Source: Owenia fusiformis
Taxonomy: Eukaryota; Annelida; Polychaeta; Sabellida; Oweniidae
DNA: 64,000 nt
Assembly (NCBI GenBank): GCA_903813345.2
Contig: CAIIXF020000008.1
Location: 26,396,822-26,460,821, forward strand
Direction of reading: 5' to 3'
A program made the position numbers and the translations under genes. Shown here piece after piece: positions 1 through 13,800 of the stretch (positions within the stretch are counted from its first letter, which is position 1; each line of letters opens with the position of its first letter). Below the pieces are notes generated by a model. That model had not been told where the DNA came from. It saw only the letters and a program-made list of their open reading frames with translations, and made no database searches.

Positions 1-624
1 CTACTGATCCTACTACAAAAGAATCTGGCCGAGATCTATATATTTATATACTATTTTGAGTACCTAGGCTCGAATCACTTCTCAACAAATTAAGCATTTC
101 CGAGAAAGAATTTCAAATTTCTGAGTTGGGCATGAGATGAGTACACATTGGTGCCTAATTGATCAATTTTGAAATTGTCAAATAGAATAGAACATCATAT
201 TCTTCTAATTCAATTGGTGACACATGGCAGCGAATTCTAAGATAAGTAATCATTTTGATGCAACTGATTTTATTCAAGCATCACCATACGTATTCAATTT
301 TGAACCATGTAAAAGACGTTCTGCATTTCAAAAATGATACACTGACAGGATAACATCAACATTCGAAGTTTATACAACCTAACCTTAAAAATATGTTCTT
401 TATGCTTCCTTTTCAGTAGCTGAAACAAAAATCCATTTATAAAATCAATTGTGTATACAATATATGGTAATTTATAATAGATATCAAGCATCATTCATAT
501 TCAAATATACTATGAACGGTTGAACGGGACGTGTTTTTAGGATAATCATTCCGCGATTCTTTGGGTATTTTCAGAATATGTTATCATTCACATGTTTGCT
601 GATAGGTATATTATAAATAATGGT
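1..624. other. Non-coding, no gene seen
   Basis: AT-rich sequence with no recognisable protein or RNA gene. The short open frame near 294-494 has no recognisable family and no splice context. Confidence 0.5.
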
Positions 625-852
625 TTATTCCAAATGTGGTGTCATTCTCAGAAAATATTGATGCATACGGAATTTTGACGCAGTAATTGAGGCTGACTGA
701 GATGTAAAAAAATCAGTAGATTCCACTGGGGATCGAACCAACGACCATCGTTTCCGGGCGAGTGCTCTACCATGGCAACGGATCAACCTAAAACATGTTA
801 CAGCTGAGTGGTCACTTGAGATGGTTAAGATCTTGATAATATTGATAACCAT
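625..852 (-). repeat. tRNA-derived SINE (minus strand)
   Basis: Read on the minus strand, about 722-790 resembles a tRNA. A D-arm/A-box-like GGTAGAGCACTCG is followed about 25 nt later by a good B box, GGTTCGATCCC. The acceptor stem does not pair as a real tRNA would, and an unrelated AT-rich tail follows. This is the structure of a Pol III-transcribed tRNA-derived SINE, not a functional tRNA gene. Outer limits are approximate. Confidence 0.6.
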
Positions 853-859
853 GGCAACA

Positions 860-1089
860 AAGTAAGGGACTTGAATAATTCTCTAATACTGCACATACTG
901 TATGTGTAACCAGGTGGTTTTATTTTGTCATGTAAAAGCCTGTGTTGTTGTTACTTGAACTGTTGAGCGCCATTTACCTACTATTTGCACTGAGGGATTA
1001 CATTCACACACGCAATTGGTAAAATTTCTGTCACGTCCACCCCCCAAATGTCTACCCCATTCAAACAGTAAGATCTGACAATCATTCGA
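860..1089 (+). repeat. Left arm of a 230-bp inverted repeat pair
   Basis: This 230-bp stretch recurs inverted at 6,271-6,500. The outer ends read AAGTAAGGG and CCCTTACTT. The shared blocks include CAAATGTCTACCCCATTC and TCTAATACTGCAC. Similarity is roughly 85-90% by eye. The pair could be the terminal inverted repeats of one decayed transposon of about 5.6 kb, or two opposed copies of a dispersed repeat. No clear target duplication was seen. Confidence 0.7.
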
Positions 1090-2111
1090 GTCACATTAGT
1101 AGGCTGTGTGTCATTGGATTCTGGGAGAATTCAAACGATCTTAAATAAGGCCTTGTGGCAGAGTAACGCATGTAGGGACCTTTATTCTATTGGGAACATA
1201 TCTTTGAATATGCCATGACTTTTAGCATATTTCTGGTTTGCAATTGTGATGCAACGCACGGCTAACATGATTGTAATAATAAGAGCCTGAAGAGGTACAT
1301 CGAATCTGTTTCCTGTAGTTGATGGTGTTTCGAGGTTAACAAACATGTTGACATTATAACCTTTATGTCGTATGTGCTTCGTGTATGCTCTCGACCAGTC
1401 TTAACTCAATCAACCAACATTACAAAAAACATCCTATAGCAATTAGATTATCTTCGTTTTGTCCTTAAAATGTTAGTGTCACTATCCTCCTCTTGAATCT
1501 ATTTCCTTACGAACTTTATTGGATCTGACGTGACAATCCTGAGGGAAATAACATAAATCATGACACATGATGTCATACATATTTGTTTCAACCCTCCAGT
1601 GACCTGTCAACAATATCAAATATACTGCAACAAACCAAATCCCTCACATTCGTTGAAAACATGTGAATGGAGATCGTCACCTTCAATAAGAAGAGAACGT
1701 TTTCTTTATCGCATATTGATGTTGATGACATAGGCCGATCTTATGCCTGCAAAACAGGCAGTTAACAGGGGCGGTCTTGGAAATCTATTAATCTATAAGC
1801 ATTAGGCCCAAAATAAAGAAGTGCCCAATGTGGCAATTTGTTTTCTATATTGCAGATTTTGGGCCTAATTTTTTCGGGGTCGACCTGGATAAGGCACCAT
1901 TTCCAATAATTTGATTTCGCTTCTTAAAAAGGGCTTCTCCATTGTGATACCATGGATACATCTTGAGAATAACTTTTGGGTATATTATTGCCGAAATACT
2001 GAAATAATCAACAGAACAACCAACCTCTAGAATTAAACACAATCGATTCCTCGGCTAGCGAGGGAAATCCCCATTGAGTCACACAAGCGCCCACAAGCGC
2101 CTTGAACCAGG

Positions 2112-2275
2112 CAGCCAATCAGGTTCATGATAAAAAAATTCAACGACCAATCAGATAACAGGAGGACTTTCCCGGTGGATTGAATTAATTTCGGCGAAAA
2201 TAATCAGATCGGCCAGCACAATCGCAAAATTTACACTGAAAGAGGTGGATTCGGGACTTTTTCTTTGGTAAGTAT
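2112..2275 (+). promoter_or_regulatory. Possible promoter and non-coding first exon
   Basis: Two CCAATCA boxes (near 2,115 and 2,148) are followed about 120 bp later by a strong splice-donor match, TTTG|GTAAGTATAT, near 2,269. This resembles a promoter plus a short untranslated first exon on the plus strand. No downstream coding exon was recognised before POP7, some 30 kb away, so the assignment is speculative. Confidence 0.2.
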
Positions 2276-5200
2276 ATAGATGGGTGATTATGTGGTGAAA
2301 CTCACTATGCAAAAAAGTCCAGAGGGGTCTTGATTGTGCTATCCTATGGCACAGAGCCTCTTTAACTCGTGTAATGTATACCCTCTGTCCAGCACATGCT
2401 GCAGTTCTCCTAGCACATGATCAAATGATATCAAAAAAATGCAGAGAAAACAAAAAATAGCTGAAGCTTGTGAGATAACTCTTCCTAAAAGTCGTGTGGT
2501 TTGTATGATTAGACTCCCATTTATTGATTGTAATACGTACCCATGGCCACACAATACAACAGCGGACTAATCTGTGTTACTGCAACCTCTTCACAGTGTG
2601 TTGAAAATAGGTCTTCTGACAATCAACTCTTTCCGATTATCTATCATCATCAATTAGCGCTAAAATGTTTTTGCTACGTACATTGTTTCGATTCCTGTTA
2701 TATATATATGGAGTCATTCTAGAGGGGGAGAAACACCAAGGTTCAAAGATGACATACGCTTATAATGTAAATCTGTATGAGATGACATCGTCGCTGATTG
2801 GTCAAAAGTCGACAAACAAATGACGTCATCAATGGCGGTTTCAAAATTTTCGAAATACGCTTCGAATAATAGTATGTTAATTTCTGGAGTGTTAACCAAT
2901 ATCATAGCTTCTCATTTCACATCAAGATAAAGAAAGGTTTACGGAATATGCCTATATCAATTAAAACATCCCGTCGAGGTGTAGTATTTGATAACTAGCC
3001 CACAGATATTGGCCAGATCGTTTTGTAGTAGGCTAGCCGATGAAAATTCGAACGAACGAAGGTGGTAAGCAAGAGACGCAATTATGTCTGTCATCTTTAA
3101 ACTCTGGGGCTTACCCTCCTCTTGAGTCATTCGACAACAAGCCATTCTGACGCAATCCTTTTAACTATACTATACATATCTTTTAGACGAACTCGTCTCA
3201 GCTGTTTATTTTTAGCTGTTTATTAAATATTATTTTATAGAAGTTAACCATGATAGCATTTTATCGTGTTGAAAATATGAGAAAACCACACCAAATCTAA
3301 GACCAGGATTTTTTGATCTTGTCACCGAGGTTATGGCAAAAATAACTGAATCGACGTAAAAAAGACGAATGCTATAATTTTTTGCAGATAGAACCAAAAT
3401 GAAGCACTGTTTACAAGAGTAAAATGAAACCATGGTAATCAGAAACAAGAATCGTTTTAAAGAAAACTTGAAGTGGGCCCAAACTGTTTCGCCTCCCCTT
3501 ATCAATCCTGACCCTTGATACAAGTGTTGTTCACTGGATTGGTCATCTTACTGAAAATGACATGATCGCACTTTTTCATGGATATCTATGAATGGAAATA
3601 TTTCCGGGACACTAATAAGCGAAGATAGGTTGACATCTTCAAGACACGTTGTCTTTTCTTTATATATCGTATTAACAACCCGAAAAAATAAAGGAGAGAC
3701 TTCAGGGTTTGGCTTGCTCGCTAAACGTTGCATACGCTCGACCCCCAGTCATGCTCCTCATGCTGGGTCGTTTTTAATGATTTTTCAGTTTTCGACTATA
3801 TGCGCCTTTACATACGTGGAGAGGAAATACAAATCGGCCCAAGGAATACCAGACTGTTTAGTGTGAATGTCATCGAGTTATAGAATCAGTGCAAATGATA
3901 TACATGAACATGCATTCTATTATTTTCTCCATTTCACAGGTAAAAACCAAAAACAGATTGAACCAAAGAAGCTTAATATCGGCTCTATCAAAACACACAG
4001 CGGAGTTAACTAGTGAATTAAAGCAAACAAGAACGAATATTATATTTGATCAAATTGAGGATTGGAGTTGTCAAGAGAAGATTTGTTGGTCAATCGCATT
4101 AACTCGTAAGCTAAATAACACGGGTAGGAGAGTTTTCATTAGAGTTAAGTCTTATTTCTTAGACAGAGGTAACAGGTTCAAATCAACACGTAAATTTTCC
4201 TGCTCAGCAAATCCCTGAATAAAACTGTCATAAGTTGATTTTATCAAAGTACGAAGTCGTGTCACCGTGTACAACAAAATTGAACTGCATCGTTGAGTTT
4301 CACTTCAGATTAGCGTGAGATTAGAAACATTGAACCAATCAACAAAAATAATTCTTACTGACGAGGTCCTAATGAATAAGTACTAACTTGTTTCTGATAA
4401 TAAGGCGGGTGGAGTTTAAGGAGATGCGATAACTTAGATGAATTGTTTGACGATCCCGAAGCCTTACTTCATGTACGGTTTTACACACTGAGTTTATTTA
4501 GTTATTGACAGTAATAGCTTCTGAAAGGGAAATGAATCTCGGCGACATTGCTCTTAGTTGACATCAATGATTCAAAGAAGTGTTCATGCAAAAAGAAACA
4601 TAACACCAAGTTGTGTTGTTTTACTTTGATCCTAAAAACCAATTTCAAGGAAAGCGAACGTCTGATTTCCCTTGTTGCCTCTAAGTAAGCCAATAGTACA
4701 TCCAAACTGTAGATATCGCCACAGGGTATTGGAACGAAGATCTACCTAATGGCAAAATTGTCTTATATTCATTTTTGAAGTCATAACCACCATGGACGTT
4801 TATTTTGAGAAAATTTCAGACTTTTGGTCAGCTTCTAAGAAATATATATGACATTCTCGTTTACTTTTTCTGCAATAGTTGTTTCATGTTTCTTTAAATA
4901 AATCAGTCACAAGTTACATTTAATTTTTTGTTGTTGAATTGATTGGAATGGAAAGTACCAGAACGATATTGATCAGAATAAGTTCAAAAACTCTGGAACA
5001 TGTTCTCGATGTAATAACCGAATGGCGTTCGACGACATACGTGCCGGCAATAAGGGAAATATGCAATGAGTTTCGAAATGCATTACTGCACTTATGATGC
5101 AGTTTCAAGGTGCGCTCCAGTCTTGTATTCTCTAGATGAGGTTATAGATATAAAATAAAATACAATATACGTGACTTCCTCTCGGGTAGATGCGCTATCA

Positions 5201-5400
5201 TTGATGATTTAGCAGCCGTATTTGAAGAATGTACTTTATCCTGTACAATTTAGCTCTTATATGATAGATGTGAGGTTTATTTCTGTCAATTCTGGATTGA
5301 CCTCTCACATTTATTGAGCTTTTTGATCTGATATGCCGGCTTCATCCTAAGGTACATGCCAGAACTCTTGCAATCCACAAATAAAAGCAATTCAATGCCT

Positions 5401-5792
5401 TGGCATTAACATGACAAAATGTCACCACCTAGTTGCTCACAATATTATCAGTTCAATCTTTGATTTGAACTTCTGAGAACTTGAAGATTATTTTGAAAAA
5501 TAAATTGATCAATTTGAAGCACAATGAAAATACTTATTTTGCCTTTTTAGTACCTTGAGAAGGTCATTGAAGGCCAAATCTTAAATCTAAAGTCAGATTT
5601 GAACTTCTGTGAGAACTTGTAGATGATTTTGAAAAATTGAAATCAGTCTAAACAGTATTTGTTGAGTTGTTGAAGTTTTTGGAATTTGTTACAGATGCCG
5701 GACGCCAACCGCAACTACCGTCACAAAAATGGAGACCACACACTGACACAGGCTATTAACAATATGTCACCACTTTTGGTGGTAACATAATA
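5401..5792 (+). mobile_element. GTCACCAC-family MITE, interrupted copy
   Basis: The left end (GGCATTAACATG then AAATGTCACCACC) lies at 5,401-5,428. The body and right end (GTTACAGATGCC, GGAGACCA, then ATGTCACCACTTTTGGTGGT) lie at about 5,687-5,792. The roughly 260 bp between them match no other copy in the window, so this is an interrupted or composite element. Confidence 0.6.
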
Positions 5793-6270
5793 AAATGATA
5801 TCGAAAGTTTTGAAATCTACCACAGTGATGGACCGTAATAGTGCAAACCGTCCTTAAATATGTGTTTTATTAGAATTCCCGGGTCTCCGTTTGCAAAAGA
5901 AGGAATAAGATACATATGAGCGTAGATACATATCTTGTTACATTTGTATTACATTCATTCTTCCGAGGTAAATCTAATTAGATTTCGTATAGCTCAGTTA
6001 TACCTTGGGTTTATATAGCTCTCAAAACGAATCGACCTTTCGGAACAAAGTTACGCCATTAAAAATATTAGAAATAGCCCATCTCGCACTTGAAGAACTA
6101 ATCTGACATTGACTTTAATTCTGCTCTTAGAATTTAAAGGGTTGGAAGGAGTTAAATGTCGTTGGACCTTTAGAGACAGCATTATCGGTTGCTTTCTGAA
6201 ATAACAAGACACTATTTTTTCTAAATAAAGATTTTTACTAAGCATGTTTTAGAATACAAGGTCCAACTTA

Positions 6271-6500
6271 TCGAATGATTGTCAGATGTTACTGTATGAA
6301 TGGGGTAGACATTTGGGGGGCGGACGTGACAGAAATTTTACCAATTACGTGTGTGAATGTAATCCCTCAGTGCAAATAGCAGGTAAATGACGCTCGACAG
6401 TTCAAGTAACAACAACATAGGCTTTTACATGACAAAATAATACCAAATGGTTACACATACAGTACGTGCAGTATTAGAGAACTTACCAAAACCCTTACTT
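6271..6500 (-). repeat. Right arm of the 230-bp inverted repeat pair
   Basis: Reverse-complement copy of 860-1,089, including the GGGGTAGACATTTGGGGGG and GCAGTATTAGAGAA blocks. See the left arm for the two possible interpretations. Confidence 0.7.
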
Positions 6501-6831
6501 AATATTTTAGTCTACTTCGATATTTAGGCCCAGAATATAGATTAAAATAAAGGTAAAAGGTTCACCTCAAATGTGTCAAACATAGTGTATGTAATATGCC
6601 ATATAGAGAGGGTACTTGAGGATCGTGAGCATACGTAAATTATTTCCATATTCATGACCAGTAGTGTATTTGATATTGACATTGCATATAACATCAGTTA
6701 TGTCAGAATTTGCGTTTGGATGAATACTATTTTTAGAAAATCGGTAGATTTGAAGTAAATCCACGATTTTGTTGAATGTTAAATCATGATTTTTTTATTT
6801 GTGATTAGTCCAGCTACAAGCCCTTGTGACC

Positions 6832-7398
6832 CCCTCCCCCTTCATGTATATCCAGAACTTGGATAAAATCAAAAATATCAAAAAATCAAAAATATCAGAA
6901 AATGAATTTAACCCTAACCCTAAGATCATGAATATGTGTTTCAAAAAATCGAAATGAATTCTATAGATACAATAAACTTGTGGGTCAAAAAATCAAAAAA
7001 ATCAAAAGAATATCATAAATACAATAAACTTGTCTATCAAAAAATGAAAAAAATAAATATCATAAAAACAATAAACTTGTGTGTAAAAAATGTACTCATT
7101 AGGGTCTGGTACATGTCCTGTGTCCTCAGCGGGTAGGTCATGGTTAGGTAATCATTTAAAACCCCATCTGGTTTAATAGAGTTAGGGGTAAGGTTAGGGT
7201 TAAATTCTTTTTTTTAAATTTTTTTTGACACACAAGTTTATTGTGTTTATGGAATTCATTTTTTCATTTTTTTCATTTTTTTGACACACATATTCATGGT
7301 CTTTTTGAAATGTTTTGACACAGTTTCATGGTCTTGATTGATGATTTTTTTATTGTTTTGATATTGCCCAAGTTCTGGATATACCCCCCCCCCCCCTT
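6832..7398. repeat. A/T-rich foldback (large inverted repeat)
   Basis: The left edge (CCCCCTTCATGTATATCCAG then AACTTGG) is mirrored at the right edge (CCAAGTTCTGGATATACCCCC). Inside, left-hand runs of AAACTTGTGTGTCAAAAAA type mirror right-hand runs of TTTTTTGACACACAAGTTT type, meeting near 7,110-7,190. Homopolymer C and G tracts flank the right side near 7,385 and 7,425. The whole acts as a long imperfect palindrome, probably a foldback or MITE element. A short CCCTAACCCTAA run near 6,909 is its only telomere-like content. Confidence 0.65.
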
Positions 7399-7439
7399 CA
7401 AGTGTGAGAAGGTATTAACTCATGTAGAGGGGGGGGGGG

Positions 7440-10137
7440 TAACTAGATTAATTTTTTCAATCTATTTATTTTAAAGAAGAGTTGCTCTTTTAATAGTACT
7501 TTTAGTAAAAGTTTTAACAGTTCCAGAATACCCTTCCAACGTAAGTAATTAAAATTATTGGATCAATAGACATTGATTTGTGTTTTAATAATTTTGCGAT
7601 CTGATTTTTGTGTACTTGAACAAAGAATGGCTTAACAGTATGTACCTAAATATAACAACGATGCCACTTTAATATCAACCCTCGTGGTACTCATGGTAGA
7701 GGGAGAATATTACAATACAAGTTATGAAGATTATGCTTTCTATATCTGATCGATACATCATAATATCAAACCGAAATGTATATTAATGAAATAGATATCT
7801 AGCGTGACACAAACTATAATTGTATGCTACTTACAATATTAAATGGAAACGGATGAACGGGGAAAGCTGTTTTTACAGATTTGTATGGAACATATTAATT
7901 TTAACAGATGCACCTATAACCACGTCGAAAGTATTAAAAGTGTTATTTTGTTATCATTGTATTATCCCATCAGTATCTCCTTATGTCCATCCAAGTAGAA
8001 TTCCAATAATACTTGGACTATCAATAACATTTACACCCTCAGTTTGCGTCGCTAGAACAATGATTGATCATGAGTGGAACATGGCTTATGATTTACATTA
8101 TATCACTGCAAACATTGCTTCTACAAGAATTGTCATGTAGCACATTGCATCATATTATCTTTTCTCATTGGAGACCGAGTTCAGCTTTATTATAAAAATA
8201 GTTATAGTCGTCGCGTAAGATCAAATCAAATAAGAACTTGTATTTTGGAATATTTGCTAGAGAAGCTTAGCTACTATATTATTCTAACTCAAATAAAACT
8301 AATTCTTGTTAATGTAACTTGATGATAAAATGTTAAAATCAGTGCATGATTTGTATCCTATATTAATACGTTATGGAGGCCATGGCATCACGATCATGTC
8401 ATCCACGATGTCATGGGATGGCCATGTATGTTAGGTCGGGCTGTTCTATCTATCACATGTGATAAATGTCGCACTAACTCCTTACATCATTGTTGGATAT
8501 ATTATCACATAATGAATGCTGTTGATTTGTGCCCCTGTCACCTACAGTCTCCATCTGCAGTCTCATTTTCAATTGCATATCATGATATACCACGGAATAA
8601 CACAAGAAAAAGTCCCGGGTATTCCGCGTTTTCTACGACTACGTGTTTCGTGCAGTGTATCAACATGGCAGACAACAATAGGCCATAATAAAACAAATAT
8701 TCCATTCTATTAACGGTGTACATGTTCATCTCCATTTCCCCCGGTGGCCAATGGAAATATACTGAGGGAAAAATGAACATGTACTCAACCCAAAATAGTG
8801 TTTGATATTACATGTTTGCAGTACTGGCTAATGTCACGTTATAAAAGTGAAGGGTACCCCGGGGGTGGGGGTATCAAAGAATTTGATGATCCATGTGACT
8901 GAAATGGAACGCACCTCTAGTAATCTCTGGTCAAAAAACTATTGAATACCCCTGCTCTTGTTTGGGCTCAATCAGCAAACGAGATAAATAAATGATAAAA
9001 TCACTAAGGATGTGTCTGACTATTAGACTGATTTAACAGGCTCATCAGCCATGTAAACATGTCATGTATGCGAAGTCTATTAATGATGCAACCAAATACA
9101 TTTCTATTCCATGTTGAATTTCATACTTCAGGGAAATCTTAATTCTTACAATCTCTATCTATTATTCAACGGGGTGATTAACATAAAATCGAAGGCAAGA
9201 ATAGAATGGTATAAAAGAGTAAACATTATTTCTGGTAAATACTTCATTATTGTTATTTGGTAGAATTTATCAGCCATTATCCTTTTATCTATCACAATTT
9301 ACTAAAATATGCTATGCAGATAAGCTCTGATTGTTGCATCGCATGTCGTATGGATTTCACAATAACGGGCTAATAAAAATCGAAACATCAGAGACTACCA
9401 TTTAGCGTTAAGTTGCTTTAATTACTTACCTGATAGCTTTGTATTTGGCTGACAAAAGGAAGGAAGGATGTTTTTGTATGAAGTTACAGGGCCTGATAAA
9501 GTCACGATTCTACTCCAAACACCCACTGTTAGTAACTGGTAATCGATGTTGCTTTTTGTAGCTTTAAGGGAGTGGGCGAGTAATTCTATATTTCTGCAAG
9601 AAAAATTTTAAAATTAAAAAAATCAAATGTTGCTAATTAACTTGAAACGTGTCTACTGAATTAATCCATAAACTAATTAATTATTCATTAATTCCCTCAA
9701 TCATGTACGTGCTCAATTGTCTATTCAGTAGCATAATTTATGGTATTTTGGCGCACGTGTATCATACTTATATAAGATTATTGCATTGTGACGATCTTGT
9801 GAGGTTTCAAGGTTGTACACCTGACCAGGCCAATCTTCTTATTAATCAACATGGGACGAACTATTCATAGAACGCCATTGCCACAGACCACACAGTTGAA
9901 ATATCTTATGTTTACCATGTTGACGATATTTTTAATGGAATTTGACATCTCCACTAATTCCTGATAGTTTTAAAAAACATATTTGTTTTGAAATAGGGCG
10001 GGTGTTAAACTTTGAAATAAAAAAATGACAAGTTCTAGACCATATGATGTATGGCGCTAACAAAATGGGTAAATGCTACACGTCATTGTGTCAGTGACTA
10101 ATAAATGGATTACAGATCAGAATAAGAAAAAATGAGG
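7440..10137. other. Non-coding, no gene seen
   Basis: No protein family recognised. A small hairpin near 8,717-8,784 has arms GTACATGTTCAT and ATGAACATGTAC around a 40-bp loop. Open frames near 7,820-8,140 and 8,413-8,688 lack family resemblance and splice signals that would join them. Confidence 0.45.
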
Positions 10138-10142
10138 TAATG

Positions 10143-10852
10143 CACCCTTGGTATACGCAGCTAACGAAAATTGACCGGTACGGGTCAAAAGCTGGACCGG
10201 CACGGGTTAACGGTTTTATTTGAATTTAAAACAGCCATAACTTGCTCAATATTGACTTCCTCGTGTCTAATTTGAAATATATGATGCCTCCCGATGCTAT
10301 TAAGTACCCCAATTTTTTACAGATTTTTAAACGGACCAAAACTCTCTAAATGCGCATTTATGCTCTTTTCTCTCGAGAACGACTGTCTCATTTTCACGAT
10401 AACTTTTATTTAGTACTTCAAACATATAAGATCTATTTTTCCCCATCAAGGTATGATGTAAATGACATGCTATTTACATCTTGTGAGTTTCAATGACGCG
10501 CGTTTGATTTTATAAAAAATGCCAAACTTTGTGACAAAGAATTTTATCAGCTATTGCCCCGAACCGGTCCGTCTTCTCGTTGCAAGCAGATTGCCCCGAA
10601 CCGGTCCGTCTTCTCGCTGCAAGCAGGATGAAATTCTTTGCGCATTTAGAGAGTTTTGGTCCGTTTAAAAATCTGTAAAAAATTGGGGTACTTAATAGCA
10701 TCGGGAGGCATCATATGTTTCAAATTAGACACGAGGAAGTCAATATTGAGCAAGTTATGGCTGTTTTAAATTCAAATAAAACCGTTAACCCGTGCCGGTC
10801 CAGCTTTTGACCCGTACCGGTCAATTTTCGTTAGCTGCGTATACCAAGGGTG
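10143..10852. mobile_element. Long-TIR foldback transposon (710 bp) with 5-bp TSD
   Basis: The two arms, 10,143-10,356 and 10,639-10,852, are inverted copies of 214 bp with about one mismatch by eye. They begin CACCCTTGGTATACGCAGC. The element is flanked on both sides by TAATG (10,138-10,142 and 10,853-10,857), a 5-bp target-site duplication. The 282-bp core contains a 37-bp direct repeat of CCCCGAACCGGTCCGTC type near 10,553-10,626. There is no transposase. A 5' CAC end with a 5-bp duplication is the pattern of Transib-type elements, but the end does not match the CACWATG consensus, so the family is an inference. Confidence 0.85.
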
Positions 10853-10857
10853 TAATG

Positions 10858-13800
10858 GAGATGTAAAAAGTGACCTGTTCAGATTATCTAAGTTTTGTAC
10901 TCGTAGTATCTGCATACTAATCCCTCGTTGCCTTTTTGAAATGGCTTACTCGAGTGAATGTATTATTATCTGACCAGAACTAATATAACCATCAAGTCGT
11001 GCGTTTTTCCCTGGAGAGTAGTTGAAATCAGAATGTCATTAACCTGTTGTAGCCTAACATTAACTAATACGATTGCAATATCAATGTCTAATCTACCATT
11101 GTTTTAATGTGATAATCGAAACATTTTGCATATGATCTATGACCTTGTGACAGATTTTTATTGCCGAACATCAATCTATCGAGCGAGTAAAACATCAACG
11201 ATTATAATTGGCTCATTTGGGCTTACTTCTAATGACGTCAATATGACACGTGAACAAAATCTAAGTGAATTTTACAGTATTTTCATGACATATCCATTTT
11301 GCTGTTGATGGAAAACATAACTGGTATCATTTTTCTTTCCTCATAACTAACGAAAATAAACAAATCTCAATTAGACCTGATTTATGCTAGAATATAAATG
11401 TTCCATGATTTGGAGAGGGCCATCCGTCACAATAAAAATCGAGATAGCTTTGCACGACTTCACAATGAAGTCATCAGTTTAAAACCTGCGCAGTTTTCCA
11501 TTGTGATATTTTGTTATATCAGGGGCTAGGAATTCGTAGATTATTTTGTCGAGTATGCCACTTTATTCAAAAAATGTTAGATGTAGTTTTATGTTGTCGT
11601 CTGTGAACATTTTTAGTACTTTTCATCTGCAAATACGCTCATCAAGTTCCCAGTAAATCGGGGAACATTCAGTTGTTACAGATTAACATTTTGGTGACAT
11701 TTTGCATTTTAATGTCTTGTCCATACAATATGTTGAACTCATTTAGTATGACCATATTAGAGCCAACAAAAAGTTCTATAAAGCAAGTCTAATGTTATGT
11801 TTATGAAACACTATTCTTACTATTGAAAATGGATTCTAGCAATACTGGTTAGTACTTTATTTCTCAGCCTCATCTATTTGAATCATCGACCTTAAATCAA
11901 CCTAAAAATGGACCATATCGTTTGATGCATATCTACTCTAGAGTTTTGTCAGTAGTTTATTGAAATAAACATCATTATGTATTACTATACTTTGAGATGT
12001 TTTCATAGTGTGTATTGGAATTATGTTGTAACAGATTATTTTTCGAGTAATCACTTTCTACTTAACAACAGTCAACAATGGATACGGAAAGTATCTTGTC
12101 AACTCATGTCTTTAATGCAAATGAAAAATATGACGAGGTTCAATAACTTTCAATTTATCATACTATTCCCATGTGATATTCCTTATTTCTAAATGAGGTT
12201 AGAAGAAAGCTACAATATTTTACTCATTTTTTGACAAAATGTCAACCAATTTTATCCATCGATAGGTATTCGATCGCAAAATTACTCAAATTTGTGTAAA
12301 CATGAGGATTATAGACACGAAGATCAGATGTTTCTCGAATCATATTTTTGAGGGAATGGGGTAGGCTCATCAATATTGACTTATTACAGGTCTAACGCTA
12401 TCGCAGAGTCCAACTTTGTCAACTTCCTGCGACATTTGTTAGAGATGGCTACGTATTTTAAATTCGTTCAGCTGGAATGGTTAATAAGTGAAGGAATGGT
12501 TGACAATGACATATCGTGTAAGGCTTGGTGTAATATGCTTTGTTGGGATTGCGCCTTGTTTTTGAAATTCTGACATCTACAAGATACTAGTAGGTTACTA
12601 ACTTTAATATTTACAAGCTCGATTCACCCTTTGAGTCAGAATTAAGTTGAATAAGTTAGAAATTGCGATTAGAATTACACCAATGACATCAAATGCATTT
12701 GGGATTTGAAACCTTGAGGTATCAACGATTCATTCTTAGTCAGTTACAAATCTCATTAAGAATTGCTGGATTGCTCATGGAATTTGATAAAAGCACTCAT
12801 AATATTTAATTCACCCATTGCCATTCGCCTCTCTCAGCATAGCCTCTGAGCCTCTCAAACATCGATCAGTATTGGGGCTTATTGGGGCATTCTATTGAGA
12901 GCCTCGAACAGGAAATCTATACATGTGATATCATCCATGTATAAAGGATGAGGGATGGGACGGCGAATAAGTGACCCTTATTTATGGCGTCACGACAAAC
13001 CTTGAGTTATAGGAGCCTTTCAAGCGAAAGGTAATACAAATATACCTCGACGAGTTTTCTGTCAGCAGATAAATTTCTTTTGAAATGAAAAGTCACAAGA
13101 GACAATGTTAAACACCTTCAGGGGCAACCTTGAAGTAATGTCAATATCCATTTTGTAGGATCTCGCCAAATTACAATGACAAAATGATTATCGTTCACTG
13201 CCACTGATTGTGTTCCATAAAATCGGGAGCAGCAGTCTTCAGTGGGTCAGAGACATTTTATATGTCTCTGAGTGGGTGAGTATGTCAAGGAATCTGATGT
13301 AATCTCAAGAGGATATATATGAACCATAATTCATCGTTGAGGTTATAATCTCCTCTTCCGTGCACCCTTTCCTTTAGTTTTTTCATTTATTTCTGATGTT
13401 TTTACAGGAGTATTTCGTGCAATTTTCTAGTCTGTGACCCCCTCAACTTGACTAAACACCTTCTCAAAACTCGTGTGCAAAGGTTTGTAGCTAGACTAGC
13501 AAATCTCCTATCATCTGTAATATGAATACTGTATGTTTGTACAAGTATCAAGGGAAAGAGACAGTGTTACAAAATACCAGTATAAGTCATTAGGAAAACA
13601 AACCCCAAACATCCCAAACTATCTAAAGTGTAAAGAAACAATAGTTTGATTTAAAATAACAGTTATGATTTGCTGGATTACACACAAACATTTTGTTGGT
13701 GAAACGTCTTTACAAAATTTGAGTCGTCCATTTTGTTTCTCAACGATGTGATCGATAGCTATTTTTACCAAGCGGCGTTGATATGCTGTGATTGGCTTCA

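Larger units (their letters stand above)
1090..6270. other. Interior between the inverted arms, no gene seen
   Basis: No conserved protein family is recognisable in the translations. The stretch holds a promoter-like CCAAT cluster near 2,110-2,270 and a member of the GTCACCAC MITE family near 5,400-5,792. If the flanking arms are terminal repeats, the interior has lost any transposase reading frame. Confidence 0.45.

Noticed and set aside
722-790. Functional tRNA gene on the minus strand
   Set aside because: A and B boxes are recognisable but the acceptor stem does not pair; better explained as the head of a SINE.
6909-6922. CCCTAACCCTAA telomere-like motif
   Set aside because: Only about two units inside a larger AT-rich foldback; not a telomeric array.
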